From Acanthamoeba castellanii str. Neff (Eukaryota; Discosea; Longamoebia; Acanthamoebidae): DNA of 49,760 bases. Both the position numbers and the translations under genes were made by a program. The stretch is from NCBI RefSeq assembly GCF_000313135.1, contig NW_004457618.1, positions 399,139 to 448,898 of the forward strand. Direction: 5' to 3'. How positions within the stretch are numbered: position 1 is the stretch's first letter; every line of letters starts with the position of its first letter. The notes beneath the pieces were generated by a model. That model saw nothing but the letters and a program-made list of their open reading frames with translations. It was not told the DNA's origin and ran no database searches. This document shows positions 34,914-47,222 of this stretch, one piece after another.

Positions 34914-37900
34914 TTAGGGGAGGACGATGCTGGAGTCGCCATCGTGGTCTTCAAGGGAGTGGTCGCCAGTGAGCTGGTTGAGCACAATGAGCACTTCGTC
35001 CATGGAGGGCCGCTTGTCGGGCTTGGCATGCCAGCACCGCTTGACAGTCTTGCCGAAGGCCAGCGGGCAGTCGGCGGGCAGCTGCGGCCGCTTGCCCTCG
35101 AGCACGTCCAGCGAGACCCCCATGAAGTTGCGCCCGGCGAAGGGCTGCTTGCGCGTGGCCATCTGCCACATCGTCATCCCGAACGAGTACACATCGGCCT
35201 TCTCCGAGTACTTCTCCCCGCGAATGATCTCCGGCGCTGCAACACCGCACACACCGCACACGGGTGAGTGTGTGCGTGCGGCGATGGAAGAGGTTGACGA
35301 GTGCATGTGTGCTTGCGTACCGGTCCATGAGGGCGTGCCGCAGCGGGTCATGGTGGCGTTCTCCTCCTTGATGCGCGCGAACCCGAAGTCCGCCACCTTC
35401 ACGTTCCAGTTCTCGTCCACCTGATCACCAGCGAGTTAGCTTTCACGCGTGCGGTCGCCTGATGATGGCGTGTGCGGTTTGGTGTGTGCGTGCGCGGTGA
35501 GATGTGTGCGGCGTACGAGGAGGTTGGAGGGCTTGAGGTCGCGGTGGACGATGCAGGGCGAGAGCGAGTGGAGGTAGTTCACGCCCAGGGCCGCCGAGCG
35601 CAGCATGCGCATGCGCTGGTTCCACGGCAGCCGCACGCTCGAGTCCATCAGCAGATCGTTGAGCGAACCCTGCTTCACGAACTCCGTCACAATGCACAGA
35701 TTCGGCCGCTTCACGCACGCGCCTGCATTTCGCCATCAACCATCAGTGCGTGTGGTGTGTGCGGTGCGTGCGTGCGGTGCGTGCGTGCGTGCGTGTGTGT
35801 GTGTGTGCGGTGAGTACCGATGAAGAGGACGATGTTGGGGTGGTGGAGTTCGGAGAGGAAGGCCATCTCGGCGCGGAACTCGAGCATGCGCCGCTCGTCG
35901 AGCTTCTGTTTGACGAACTTCTTGACAGCGACGTCGACGCCCTTCCAGCGGCCCTTGAACACGACGCCGTAGGACCCGAGCCCGACCTGCCGGCCCAGCT
36001 GGATCTCCTTGAAGTCGATCACCCACCGGCACAGGTTGGCCGACGTCAGGAAGTTGTCCTCCTTGAACATCATCCCCTGCTCGCCCACGTTCTCCTCCAT
36101 CTCCGCCCCGTCATCACCATCATCACCGTCTTCATCATCTTCATTTCTGCGTGTGCGGTGGTGTGTGTGCGGTCGTGCGTGCGGTGTGTGCGGTTAGTAA
36201 CTAAATTGTTAAAAAGAAAAAGAACAAAGTTAGATACCTGGAGCTGTTGTGGTTGCCTTCGCTGTCGACGCTGTCGTCGGCGTCGGCGCCGCCGGTCTTG
36301 CGGGCGACGCCGTTGAAGAAGCGGCCTTCGAGGCCCGCGACCCGCATCTCCCACACCTTGGCCCGTCGGGCGTCGACCGCGTCGGGCATCTCGAAGCGGC
36401 CCAGGCACGCGAACCGGTTCTTCTCCCGCGCCAGCTCGGCCGACGAGTCCTTCACCTTCTCATACGCCGCCTGCGACAACAGGATCTATGCAACCAAAAC
36501 AACGTGTCAGCGGCGTGTGTGTGTGTGTGCGTTTGCGTGTGTGCGTGTGCGTTTGCGTGTGTGTGCGCGTGTGGTGGGAACAGACCTGTCCGCCGTGGGC
36601 GACGGAGGTGATGCGTGCGGCGGCGTTGACGACAGGTCCGATGTACTCGATGCGGCGGGACATGGCATCGCGCACCATGCGGGGCCGGCCGACGTGGATG
36701 CCCATCCGCACGCGCAGCCCGCGGAAGATGACCCGGTCGTCGACGTCGCCCCACTCCTCGGCCGCGCCCGGGTGGTCGAGCAGCGCCTCGGGCCACTCCG
36801 CCTTCAGCAGCTCCTGCTGCACAGCCATGCACCTGCGCACACACCGCGTGAGTTCGACGCACACACACGCACGCACACACATCGCACGACACGCAACACA
36901 ACACGCACCATTGGAGTGCGTCGGAGGTGCGTTGGAAGGCCATGCAGAAGGAGCCCTCGCCGCTGTTCTTGTCTCTGATGAACACCACCTCGTAGCCCTG
37001 CGCGTGCGTGTGCCATTGTCAGCAAAAAACTGCACACGCCGCACACGCCAGAGAGCGCGAGAGAGAGGAATGTTGGAGGAATGTTATAGTTGTGAGCCGT
37101 ACCTGGTGTTCTTTGAGGAGCGAACGGAGGAGCTGGTTGTGGAGGAGCGTGGCCTCCTTCATTGCGGCGGCGTTGAACTCCCAGAGAGAGGCCGCGCGGG
37201 TGATGTCGGAGAACAGGATCGTGACCTCGCCGTCGGGCGGAACCACGCCCGCTGCCGCCGCGCCCGCCGCCTTGCCGCCATTCGACGAATTGCCTGACCG
37301 CGCGCGCCAACCATTCTTAGTCATCGGCCAGCGTCAATTGATGTGCGTGTCGTGTCGTTGGTCGTGTCGTTGGTCGTGTCGTTGGTCGTGTCGTTGGTCG
37401 TGTCGTTGGTCGTGTCGTGTCGTTGGTCGTGTCGTGTCGTTGGTCGTGTCGTGTCGTTGGTCGTGTCGTGTCGTTGGTCGTGTCGTGTCGTTGGTCGTGT
37501 CGTGTCATTGGTCGTGTCGTGTCGTGTCGTGTCGTGTCGTGTCGTGTCGTGTCGTGTCGTGTCGTGTCGTGTCGTGTCGTGTCGTGTCGTGTCGTGTCGT
37601 GTCGTGTCGTGTCGTGTCATGCGTACTGGAGGACTCTGAGGTGTGAATGGAACTGCTGAAGTGGGGCACGGAGCTCCAGGAACCGTTCGATAGGTGGCTC
37701 ACTCCCATCTTGCCTGCTCCGCCATAATCATTGAGTTAGCATGTAAATACATTTCTATATATATAGCAATCACACTATCGCATAACGTACTCGAGGACGA
37801 AGACTTGGACGTGAAGGCCGACTCGCCCGACATGGTGCTCAGCCGCGTCATCACCTCCTGCCCACGCGCAACAATAATAAATAAATAAATATTATTAACA

Positions 37901-40900
37901 CTCCAGATAAATAAATAAAAAGATAAAAAGATAAATAAATGAAAAGAAAAAAAGGTTGGGTGAGGTACGAGGAAGGTGGGCCGGACGGTGGGGTCCTGAT
38001 GCCAGCAGTTGGTGAGGAGCTCCCTGTACTCGTGGCTGGCGCCGTCGGCCTCCTTCTCGCCCTCCTCGGGCAGCGGCGGCCGCAGGTTGTCTCGGATGAC
38101 GCTCACCGCGATCGCCGCCGGGCTCATACCGCCGTAGGGCTGCAGTCTCGTCAGCAGCTCCCACAAGATGATCCCTGCGTCACACCAAACCCGTTAACAT
38201 CGCACACGCACACGCATACGCACACCGCACACGCACACGCACACGCACACACGCACACGCACACGCACCACCGCACACGCACACACACGACACGGGCAGT
38301 ACCGAAGGAGTAGACGTCGGCGAGGATGAAGTCGACGTCGACGGACTCGTTGAGGATCTCCGGCGCGGTCCAGTGGACGCTGCCCTGGACGTTGCCGCCC
38401 TTGCCACTCCGCTTGACCTCCTCGTTGAACTTGGTCAGCCCAAAGTCGCTCACCTGTGCGTGTGCGGTTAGGGTCATGTTGTGTGTACTGACATTTTGGT
38501 GCGTGTGCGTGTGTGCGTGTGTGTGCGGTTGTGTGCGATTGTCTGTATCGTGTGTCCTCGTGAGTTGTGTGTCGTGTGTCGTGCGGTTACCTTGATGTTC
38601 CACTTGTTGTCGAGGAGCAGATTGAGCGACTTGAGGTCGCGGTGCACGATGCCCGACGAGTGGAGGAAGTGCATGCCCTTGGCCGCCTGGTAGGCCAGCT
38701 TGAGCACCAGCCCGAACGGCACCGCCGGCACCAACTCATTGTGCAAGAACTGTCGTCCGTCACACAAGCCACACACGACACACACGTGTCATGAGGCAAG
38801 GCTCGCGATGTGGAACGGGAAGGGGGCGTACGTCGTAGAGGGAGCCGAGGGCCATGAACTCCATGACGATGCACATCTTGGGCGGCTTGGTGCACGCCGC
38901 CATGAAGAGTACCACATTCGGGTGCCTCAACGCCGTCATCACGCGCACCTTGTTGGGCGGATCAGCCGTCAGCACACCGCACACACACCGCACACACCGC
39001 ACACGTGGGTGGATGCGCGTACCTCTTCTTTGAAGTTACGTTCCATGTCGCGGGTGACCTGGTCGGCGGTCATCATCTTGATGGCCACCTCGGTGCCCTT
39101 CCACAGGCCCTTGTGCACTTGGCCGTTCCCGCCCTGCCCCAGCTGCTCCCCGAACTCGAGCTCGTTCACGTCGATCTCCCACTCGTCCCTATGATAATTG
39201 ATAATTATGAATAATAAGAAATAATATTTGTTCATTACTTATTGTGAATTTATTGTCTATTTTATGTCCTTAATTAATTAATTATTATTATTATTGTAGT
39301 ATTATTATAATATTTATTATTTGTGTGCATACTTTTGTCGCCTGTTCCGGCGCACGTAGAGAGCGAAGGCGAGCAACAGGCAGAAGAGAAGCAGCGCACA
39401 GAACACGATCACCGGAACCACCAGCCCGACTGTACAACCCATCAAGGTGTGTGCGGTCGGTGCGTGCGTGTGCGGCGCGATGCGCGATTGCTTGTGTCAG
39501 TTTCACATAAATTCAACCGAATGCGGGCGGAGGAGTAATCTGTGGAGAGGTACCGGTCAAGCCGATGATGAGGGCGTCCGAGGTGGACGACTCGCTCTCG
39601 CAGAACTCGCCCGCGCGACCGCTGTTGCAATTGCACCGGCCGTCGACGCACTGGCCCTCGTTGGCGCACAGCGTGCCCTCCCACACGCAGCCTGCCCCCC
39701 AATACAACGCCGTTCGTTGCTGAGCCCCGTGTGCTTGTGCGTGTGCGTGTGCGGTGGTGCGTGTGCGGTGGTGCGTGTGCGTGTGCGGTGTTTATGGTTC
39801 ATGACAATGATGTACCGTGAATGCTGCTGGTGAATAGACCGTCGCAGGTGAGGCTGGCGATGAAGGTGAGCATCCGCTTGTACATCAGCGGCGACTGCGC
39901 CGCCACCGTCGCCCCCGTCCTGCGCACGTCGACACAACAACCAAAAAGCAAGCTTCAGTCACCGCCTCCTTTGTGTGGAATGTGAGGCATCCACGCAGTC
40001 GTACCGCGTAGCGATGTCCGATGCCGCTGTCGACGTCTGGCTCCCTGTGTGCCGTCGTGCGTGTGCGTGTGCGTGTGCGGTTGTGCGTGTGCGGTGGTTA
40101 GCAAATGGCGATGAATCACTTCGGCCGGACGTGGGAGTCGGGGGTACAGTAGAGCCACTCGGTTAAGGCCCGGGCCTTGTTGCAGTCCACGGTGTCGTCA
40201 ATGTGTACGAGGAAGTTTCCCACGGCCGTCACCGGCCAACTGCCCGCGCCCTCGCCTAACACGGCGCCGGGCGATTGGGCGAGCACGCGGCCCTGCACGT
40301 AGTCGTCGACGGCGGAGACGACCGACTGCGAATCGGCCGCGACCGGGCTGCCCGCCGCGTTGATCATTCGTCCGATCTTGATTGTTCGCGTTTGGTATAG
40401 CTCGTAGTAACTGAGTTGTAAAAGCAACCTTGTCAGGCAGCACCGCACACCGCACACCGCACACACACCCTCACACGCACGCACACACACGCACACGCAC
40501 ACGCATAAGGCGTACTTCCAGAAGGTGAAGGTGTTGTCAGTGGAGGCGGCTGTGGAGGCTACATAGCTGGGTGCCAAGTCCAGCGTCAGGGGATCGCCCA
40601 CCACCGGATACATCACCTGGAGGTCAGCTCCCAGCTTTCAGGCCGCACCGCACACAACATGCACACGACACACACACACACACACACAACACGCACACAA
40701 CACACACGCACGACACACGCACCACACGCACGACACTGGCGTGAGCATGGTATGGTTCGAGGTAGTGAGGAAAAGAGAGACAAGTACCGTCCAATCGGGA
40801 ACGCGGTTGGCGAGGGCGTTGGTCATGAGCAGATTTTCGAGCGCCGCATCGGTGGTGACGACCACGCGGATGTCGGCGTTGGGCAGCGCCACGCCGGGAT

Positions 40901-43650
40901 TGAGCGCGCTGATGTTGCCGTGGTTCCACTTGGTGATGCGCCCGTACAGTATGTCCGACACCGTCTGCAGATCGAACACCAGCGTGGGCGTCTGCACGAC
41001 ATGCCACGCGCGCAACACACAGACCACCACACGACACACACGACACAGGCCAGTAGTGAGTGCCAGATCACAGCTGCGATTGAGACTGTTCGCGGGGGAG
41101 GTACAGACCAGGCCACTCAGTGCGGGCACATTGTAGGCGGGCGCGATGGCGTAGGCCACCACCGGTAGCACTCCGAGGTCAGGATCGGTCAGGTCGTCAC
41201 CGGGCTTGTCTGCGCCGCCCAAATAATGCGTGTGTCGTGTCGTTGGTCGTGTCGCGTCGTGTTCTGTGTCAGTTGACACGGAGGGTGCGGTGGCGAGGGT
41301 GGACACAGAGTGGCGTACAGGAGCTGGTGGCGCCAAAGTCGACGTTGAGTTCGAGTGAGTCGGTGAGTGCCTGCGCGTCGGTCGATGCGAAGTACTTGAG
41401 CAGGAAGGTGCTCGACTCAAATGCGCTGGCCCACTCTGTCGGGAGCCGTTCAGTGACTGAACCAACTGCACACGCACACAACCGCGCACACCGCACACAC
41501 CGCACACGCACACGCACCACCACCGCACAAGCGCACACGCAACACACCACACCACACACACACACTCTGGGGCTGAGAATGTGGAGGGTGGGGAGGCGTA
41601 CTGGGGTAGGTGGGCGAAGAGCCGCCACCACCGAGGAGCACCGCCGTGTTGAAGGCCCGCTTGCCGTGGCACGTAATATTGTACAGCGAATCGAACACTC
41701 TAAAGCGGAACATGAGCCTGTGTGTGCGGCGTGTGCGGCGTGCGCGCGTGTGCGGCGCGTACCGTTTTCTGAAGTGGTTGCTAAGGGGCACGTAGCCTTC
41801 GTTCTGGGCCACCTCCGACGCCTTGTCGTTGAACTGCGCCCACGAGAGGAAGGCCAGCAGGTCCTGCACGTCCCCGCAGTCGAACGCGCCCGTACTGTTG
41901 TTGGCCAACGTCAGGAACTCGAAATGCGACAACGGCCACGAATTCTCTCCTGCAGGTTGTGTGTGCGGTCCGTGTGTGTGCGTGTGCGGTTGTGTGCGGT
42001 AGAATGTGAGTGTGTGCGGTGAAGTTTTGTGAGTCGCACGTGATAGGCAGGGCGTACCAGGGGCGTCGGAGAGGGCAATGGAGTAGGTGGTGGAGTTGTC
42101 CTGGTCCACCATGGCGCTCCGGACGCTGTCGAGGTTGAGGCTCACCAGCTGGCCGGCCTTGTTGTACATCAGCACCTGGTGCAGGCCCGAGTCCATGGCC
42201 TCCTTGAAACCGCTGTAGGTCATACTATACGGCGTTTCCTGTTCGTCGTTTTTTTAGAACAGTATTAATGTTTGTATTTGACCAAAAAACGAAAATTTGC
42301 AAATATAATTTAGAATAAAATAAATAAAGAGTTGCCATTTGTTTGATGGGTGTGGGCGGACCTGGACGAAGAAGAGGCGGTCCTGCGAGTGGTTGAAGGG
42401 GATGGCCATGCCGCGTTGGGTGACCTCCATATTTTCGATGAGGGTGATGGCGTTGATGAATTCCGCGCAGTAATCAGCGCTGAAGCGACAGAGCGCACTC
42501 GTGAGCACCTGCAGATCGCGAGTGCAACAAATGTTCATCACCGCATACCACGCACATTGGCCCGCACGCACACACGCACACGCACACACGACTCAAGACA
42601 CAAGACAGAGGCGCGCACGGCAGTGAGATCGAGAACGCCGAACGTGTCAAAGGCCAGGGTGATGTTCTTGTTGGGCAGCTCTCCGGCAGCGACCATGTCG
42701 GGATTGAGCTCTTGAATGGCCACGTCGTCCCACATGGTGATGTTGCCCACCCAGATCGCCGCAAGCACCGTTCTGCCGCCACAACGCGTGCCGTTTTAAA
42801 ATGAGCCGTTGTGTGCGTGTGCGTGTGCGGTGGTGCGTGTGGGATCGTGCGTGTGCGGTGTCCCCTGTGAAATGGTACCGGTTGAGAACGAGATCGAGGG
42901 TCGTGTTGGGCAGATTGTAGATGAGCGCCAGCCCGCTGGCCAACATCGGAAACTGTGTGCCGTTGTAGGGAACTGCGTGTGTAGGCCCAATCGCAATAGG
43001 AGTTAAAAGAATAATTATAATACATTAATAAAATTAATTAAAAAATAAACGGCATAAACAACAAACGTACCCAGCTGCTCGACGGGCAGGGCGTCCTCGG
43101 TGAAGGGGAAGTCAACCTGGCCCATCAAGTAGGCCAAGGCAGCCTGATAGGCCGTAGAGGGCGCGAAAGTCACCTTCACATCGTCCTGTGAGAACCTGAA
43201 AAACCAGAAAACCATGATCAGGCGACACAAGATATGTAAACTATTTTACGAAATCGACCAATGGCCGCCAGGCGCGCGGCGCGCAATTTTTCCCTTTCAG
43301 TCGCGTAAACGAGATCGGCCACACGCCGGCGGACCCAAGGGAAACGGGAGGCAGAGACCACGAAGTGCCACTTTGGTAATAAAAACAGCTAAGGGAGAGC
43401 ACACGAGCGTACTGATAGGAGCTGCCCCAGGAAGTGATGAGGCCGGCCACGTTTTGCCCTCCGGAGCCCACGAGCGCGTCGGCCTCGGGTTCTGCATGCG
43501 GCGTCAGTTTTTTTGTTTTTTTTAATTGTTTTTTTTAACGAAACGGCGCCGGCCGGGGCTATGATCAAGGTCGGGGGGGGGGCACGTACGAAGTTGTGAG
43601 AGAACGAAGAGCAAGAGAAGAAGCGGGGCCAGTCGTCTGCCGCCATCCAT
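34914..43650 (-). CDS. Receptor: PstS-like x2, EGF-like, TM, kinase-cyclase-kinase
   Basis: About 1,700 residues and some 30 exons. Signal peptide at 43593-43650 ([14 protein letters not shown]). PstS-like module 1 at about 43490-41760: [50 protein letters not shown]. Module 2 at about 41700-40110: [43 protein letters not shown]-like Cys cluster at 39555-39690 and TM helix at about 39340-39430. Kinase 1 at 39190-37900: [34 protein letters not shown]. Class III cyclase at 37296-36246: [33 protein letters not shown]. Kinase 2 at 36080-34914: [34 protein letters not shown]. Both kinases keep every catalytic motif and look TKL-type. Inferred role: surface sensor coupling ligand binding to phosphorylation and cNMP. 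In the cyclase the second metal Asp appears as Glu (SGEGSF). Confidence 0.93.
37344..37618. repeat. Layered CGTGT minisatellite
   Basis: Occupies most of the roughly 330-bp intron between the juxta-kinase linker and the cyclase domain of the receptor. It starts as a 12-bp unit (GTCGTGTCGTTG), becomes a 17-bp unit containing one extra CGTGT, and ends as about 20 pure CGTGT pentamers, with a single CATTGG variant near 37508. Confidence 0.95.
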
Positions 43651-44431
43651 CGCAATCACGTTTGTTGTTTTGGTTTGTGAGTGTTCTGTGTCGGTTTGCT
43701 GTGTTTGGAGACGAAGCAGCTCGTCGCACCCACCAATGGCGCAGCCAACATTCGTAAATTGGGCGGGGAAGAAAGGCCAATCGCAACACACCAAAAATAA
43801 AATGGTCAACCGGCACCTCCGCATGCAACTGTTGACCTGAACGGCCAGAGAGACCTTATTAGGTTCCGATAGCTAGCTTGCAAGCGGCTCGACCATCCAA
43901 AGGTGTTCCCTGCGCGACGTCAAGTCGTCCAAAGCCGAGATGGATCTCTTGCAAGAGTTGAGAGAGTTTTATCGTTGGTTGTGCAGGTCGGTGCCCTGCT
44001 GGGCACCAGGTGCAAAAATTGGGTCACTGCCGGCAGGGCGCCGCGTGACCACCGCCCATCCAGCGGCTCCACACGGCCCCCACCGCACTCCACCCCACCC
44101 CACTCGGCGCAAACCGAGCAGAGCAAGGGGGCACGATGGGAGGACCGACAGGAGTGTCAAGTTAGGACGGGACCCATAGAGTTTGGGATTCCTGCTTGAG
44201 TCTCAGGACAAACTCTCACCTGGTTCGGTCTCTGCACTTGTAGCGTGCCTGCGGTGGCTCGGTTTGTGGGTTGGCCAAAGCACAACTTTTTCTTTTGGGT
44301 CGCCTCCCTGCCCGTGGGCTGACCAGTTGCCATTTAAAATATGTGTGAAAAACAAAATACACAATATTAGCTAACATATTTTGTAGAGCGTGACGTGGCA
44401 CCCTAACTCGTTTTTTGTCCCTGTCTTGAGC
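43651..44431. other. Divergent intergenic, receptor / PfkB gene
   Basis: About 780 bp between two divergent start codons. An ATG at 43940 (MDLLQELREFYRWLC) followed by CAG-GTCGGT looks like a short first exon, but I find no continuation. A small inverted repeat, GTGCCC...GGGCAC, is at 43991-44006. Otherwise no gene is seen; presumed to hold two promoters. Confidence 0.4.
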
Positions 44432-46275
44432 ATGGAGGAGGCTGTTCCCACGCCACAGGCCCGGGTGCTGGTTGTGGGCAACACCTACCTGGGTACACTA
44501 CTCCCCAAGCCTTGCAGTTGCCCCCCCCCACATTATTAGATTAATCTTTAACTTTTTCTTTCTTCTGAGGGCAGACGAGTTCGTGGACCTGCCGTGCTTC
44601 CCCACGCCCGACGGCAAGTTCGCCGTGCGCGAGATCGCGGAGGACCTGGGCGGAAGCGCCACCAACGCCTGCTGCGGATTCCTCGCGTGCGGTGCCGCCG
44701 CACGGCTCCACTCACTCATCGGCGACGACGATGTGGCCCTGCGCCTGCTCGCCCGACTTCGTCACAAGGGCCTCGACCTCGCCCTGTGCAAGCAAATCCC
44801 CGGTTTGTCTTCCACTGTGCGTGTGCGTGTGCGGTGCGTGCGCGTGCGTGTGCGGTGCGTGCGTGTGCGCTCACGCTTGTTGGGTGTGCGGTACAGGCGG
44901 CAAGACGGGGCGCACGATTGTGCTGCTGACGCCCGACGGGATGAGCACGAAGCTGGGCCACGGCGGGGTGGCCAACGAGCTGGTCCACCACCTCGTGCCC
45001 GTCGATCAGCTGCGGCGGTTCGACCACGTCCACCTCGCCTCCGTCTCCCTGCCCCTCCTCGAGAAGGTGCTGCTCATGAAACACGACGTGGCCACCCACT
45101 CATCATCTTCTTCATCTTCTTCTTCGTCGTCGTCGCCGCCGCCATCATCACCTTCGTCGTCGTCATCGTCGTCATCTACAGCGCTTCAGCAGCCGCCGTC
45201 GCCGTCGCTCATCGCGTTCGTGCCTTCGCCGTCGCCCAGCGCTTACTCGGTCGACTCGGTCTACGGTTCACCGGACTCTGGAGGCCTCGTTCCGCTCGCC
45301 TCGCACCTCTCTTCCTTTCTGCCCCACGTCACGCCCTTCTCTGCGCCGACCTCCACCGCCGCCACCATTCCTTCTTCTTCTTCTTCTTCTTCTTCATCTT
45401 CGCCTTCATGTTCATCAGCATCAACTTTGTTATCATCATCTCCATCACCACCGTCATCATCAGAAGATCCGCGAGGTCAGGAGTGTTTTCCTTCGGTTTC
45501 GATCGACCTGGGCGCGTCGATCCTGTCGGAGGACCCGCGACGGCTCCGCGCGGCATTCAAGCGGCTCGACTGCGTCTTCTTCAACGAGCACTCGCTCAAG
45601 CTGGTCTACGGCGTCGACACCGACGCTGCACACGACAAGCCGACCACATCAGCTGCCGACGACGACGACGACGACGGACCCGCGTGGGTGGTGGCCCTGC
45701 AGCGCGAGCTGCGCGGTACCGGCGCCAAGTACGTGGTGACCCTCGGCCTCCACGGGGCGCACGCCATCTCGGCCCACACGCGCTGCTTCCGACCCTCGAT
45801 ACTGACCTCGGTCGTCGACACCACCGGTACCGCCCCCTTGCCTCCTCTCCTGTAGTGCGCGTGCGCGTGTGTGCGTGTGTGCGTGCGTGCGCGTGTGTGT
45901 GTCGCGGTCGCGGTTGGCGGTTGGCGGTTGTGGTTTAACGACGACCGAGCGTAGGCGCGGGGGACGCGTTCGCGTCGGCGTTCGTGAGTTTCTCGCGGCT
46001 GTGGGGCGACTCGGACAGCGACGCCCTGGAGAAGGCCCACTGCGCTGCGGCCATGAAGATCCAGGTACTGTCGCGCCCAACGATCGCCAGCTTGTGCTCT
46101 GATTTTTAATTTTAATTTATTTTTATTTATTTTTCTAATTTTACTTGGTTTTGTTTCTTTTCCATCCCGACGGGACGCACCGCAGCACAAGGGCGGTGCC
46201 AACGGCCATCCGACCAGGGAAGTGATCGAAGCCGAGTGGCGACGCCGCAAGGCCGCGGGCGAATGGATCCCATGA
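44432..46275 (+). CDS. PfkB/ribokinase-family sugar or nucleoside kinase
   Basis: The ATG at 44432 starts MEEAVPTPQARVLVVGNTYL; the splice to about 44574 completes DEFVDLPCFP. The glycine-rich region LGGSATNACCGFLACGAAA and the sugar-binding lid (LHSLIGDDDVALRLLARL) follow. The signature DTTG-AGDAFASAFVSF is split by the intron at about 45823-45953 and keeps the anion hole and catalytic Asp. The stop is at 46273-46275 after AAGEWIP. By family knowledge it phosphorylates a sugar or nucleoside with ATP; the substrate cannot be told. The odd part is a roughly 130-residue insert at about 45090-45480 rich in Ser/Pro, with TCA/TCT/TCG homopolymers that break the alpha/beta core between strands. Five exons; the third is very long. 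Confidence 0.9.
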
Positions 46276-46357
46276 ATCGACACGACACACACTTCGGGAG
46301 TTGAGTGTGTGATCAATAACATGTACATGTTCTGGTTGTAGACACGGCGCGTCATCA

Positions 46358-46946
46358 TCACGTGATGAGGTTGCCGGACTGGGTCCACGATCGGTAGGTG
46401 CCCTCCACCTCGCGTCCCGCCTCGTAGCGCACCTCGATGCGGAGCTGGCCGTTGGGGTGCCACCACCGGGCCACGCCGTGCTTGCGGCCCTGCTCGTCGT
46501 AGGACTCCTCCCGCCACCGGTTGCCGTTGGGGTGCCACCACAGGCCCAGGCGCTGCTGGCCGTCGGCGGCGTAGTGCTCGTGGCACCACAGCTGGTCGTT
46601 CGGGTGCCACGCCTTGTACTCCCCCAGCTTCTCTATCTGGCCATTTAGGTTATTATTCTTATCTTGTTTTATCATTATCATTATTAAATTATTATTGATA
46701 TTTAATATAAATTCATGATTATTTTTATTTTATATTTTATACCTGGTCAGACTTGTCGAGCGCGCGCAGGATGTGGTCGCGGACGTGCTCGGGGAAGGCG
46801 CGGATGGTGCTGGCGGTGTACAGATCTGCGTAGCGCTGGGTGGCGGCGATGCTCAGCTGCGACAGACTCGCCACCACCGCCCCCACCGATGTCTTCCTCC
46901 TGTCTTCGTCCTCTGTCGTGTGCCCTCCCCTCTGTGGGCTGTGCAT
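46358..46946 (-). CDS. MORN-variant repeat protein
   Basis: Two exons, 46743-46946 and 46358-46636, joined as SDQ/IEKLGEY. The first encodes a helical segment (VGAVVASLSQLSIAATQRYA, then FPEHVRDHILRALDKSD). The second has four repeats of the MORN-variant form: YKAWHPNDQLWCHEHY, LGLWWHPNGNRWREESY, VARWWHPNGQLRIEVRY and GTYRSWTQSGNLIT. Each is about 23 residues with a W-x-x-x-G core. The family is found in bacteria and protists and has no single function; it often mediates binding. Upstream of the ATG at 46946 is about 275 bp shared with the divergent UBA-VIT-VWA gene. Confidence 0.8.
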
Positions 46947-47222
46947 CGCATCTGTTGCGCTCTCTTCTTCCTTTTTTTGTTTACAAAAGATGCAGCATTG
47001 CTGAAAATTTCAAATTTACGTTTCATTTCGAAAGCCAAATAGCAAAGGCGGTGAAAATTGCTTTTTCTCTTCACGCTGCCTTGCACGAAATTGGCTGAAG
47101 TGAACTGACCAACACACAGAGAGAGAAGGGGACGTGGCGAAGTAGGGCAAACAAATAAGATCTATGCTTGCTGAATAAGCAACTCGTGCATCTATTTCCA
47201 AACACAAAATAAGTAGTAAGTC

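Noticed and set aside
43940..44179. Short gene starting MDLLQELREF
   Set aside because: After 15 plausible codons the frame becomes Pro/Arg-rich with no domain, and no second exon could be found.
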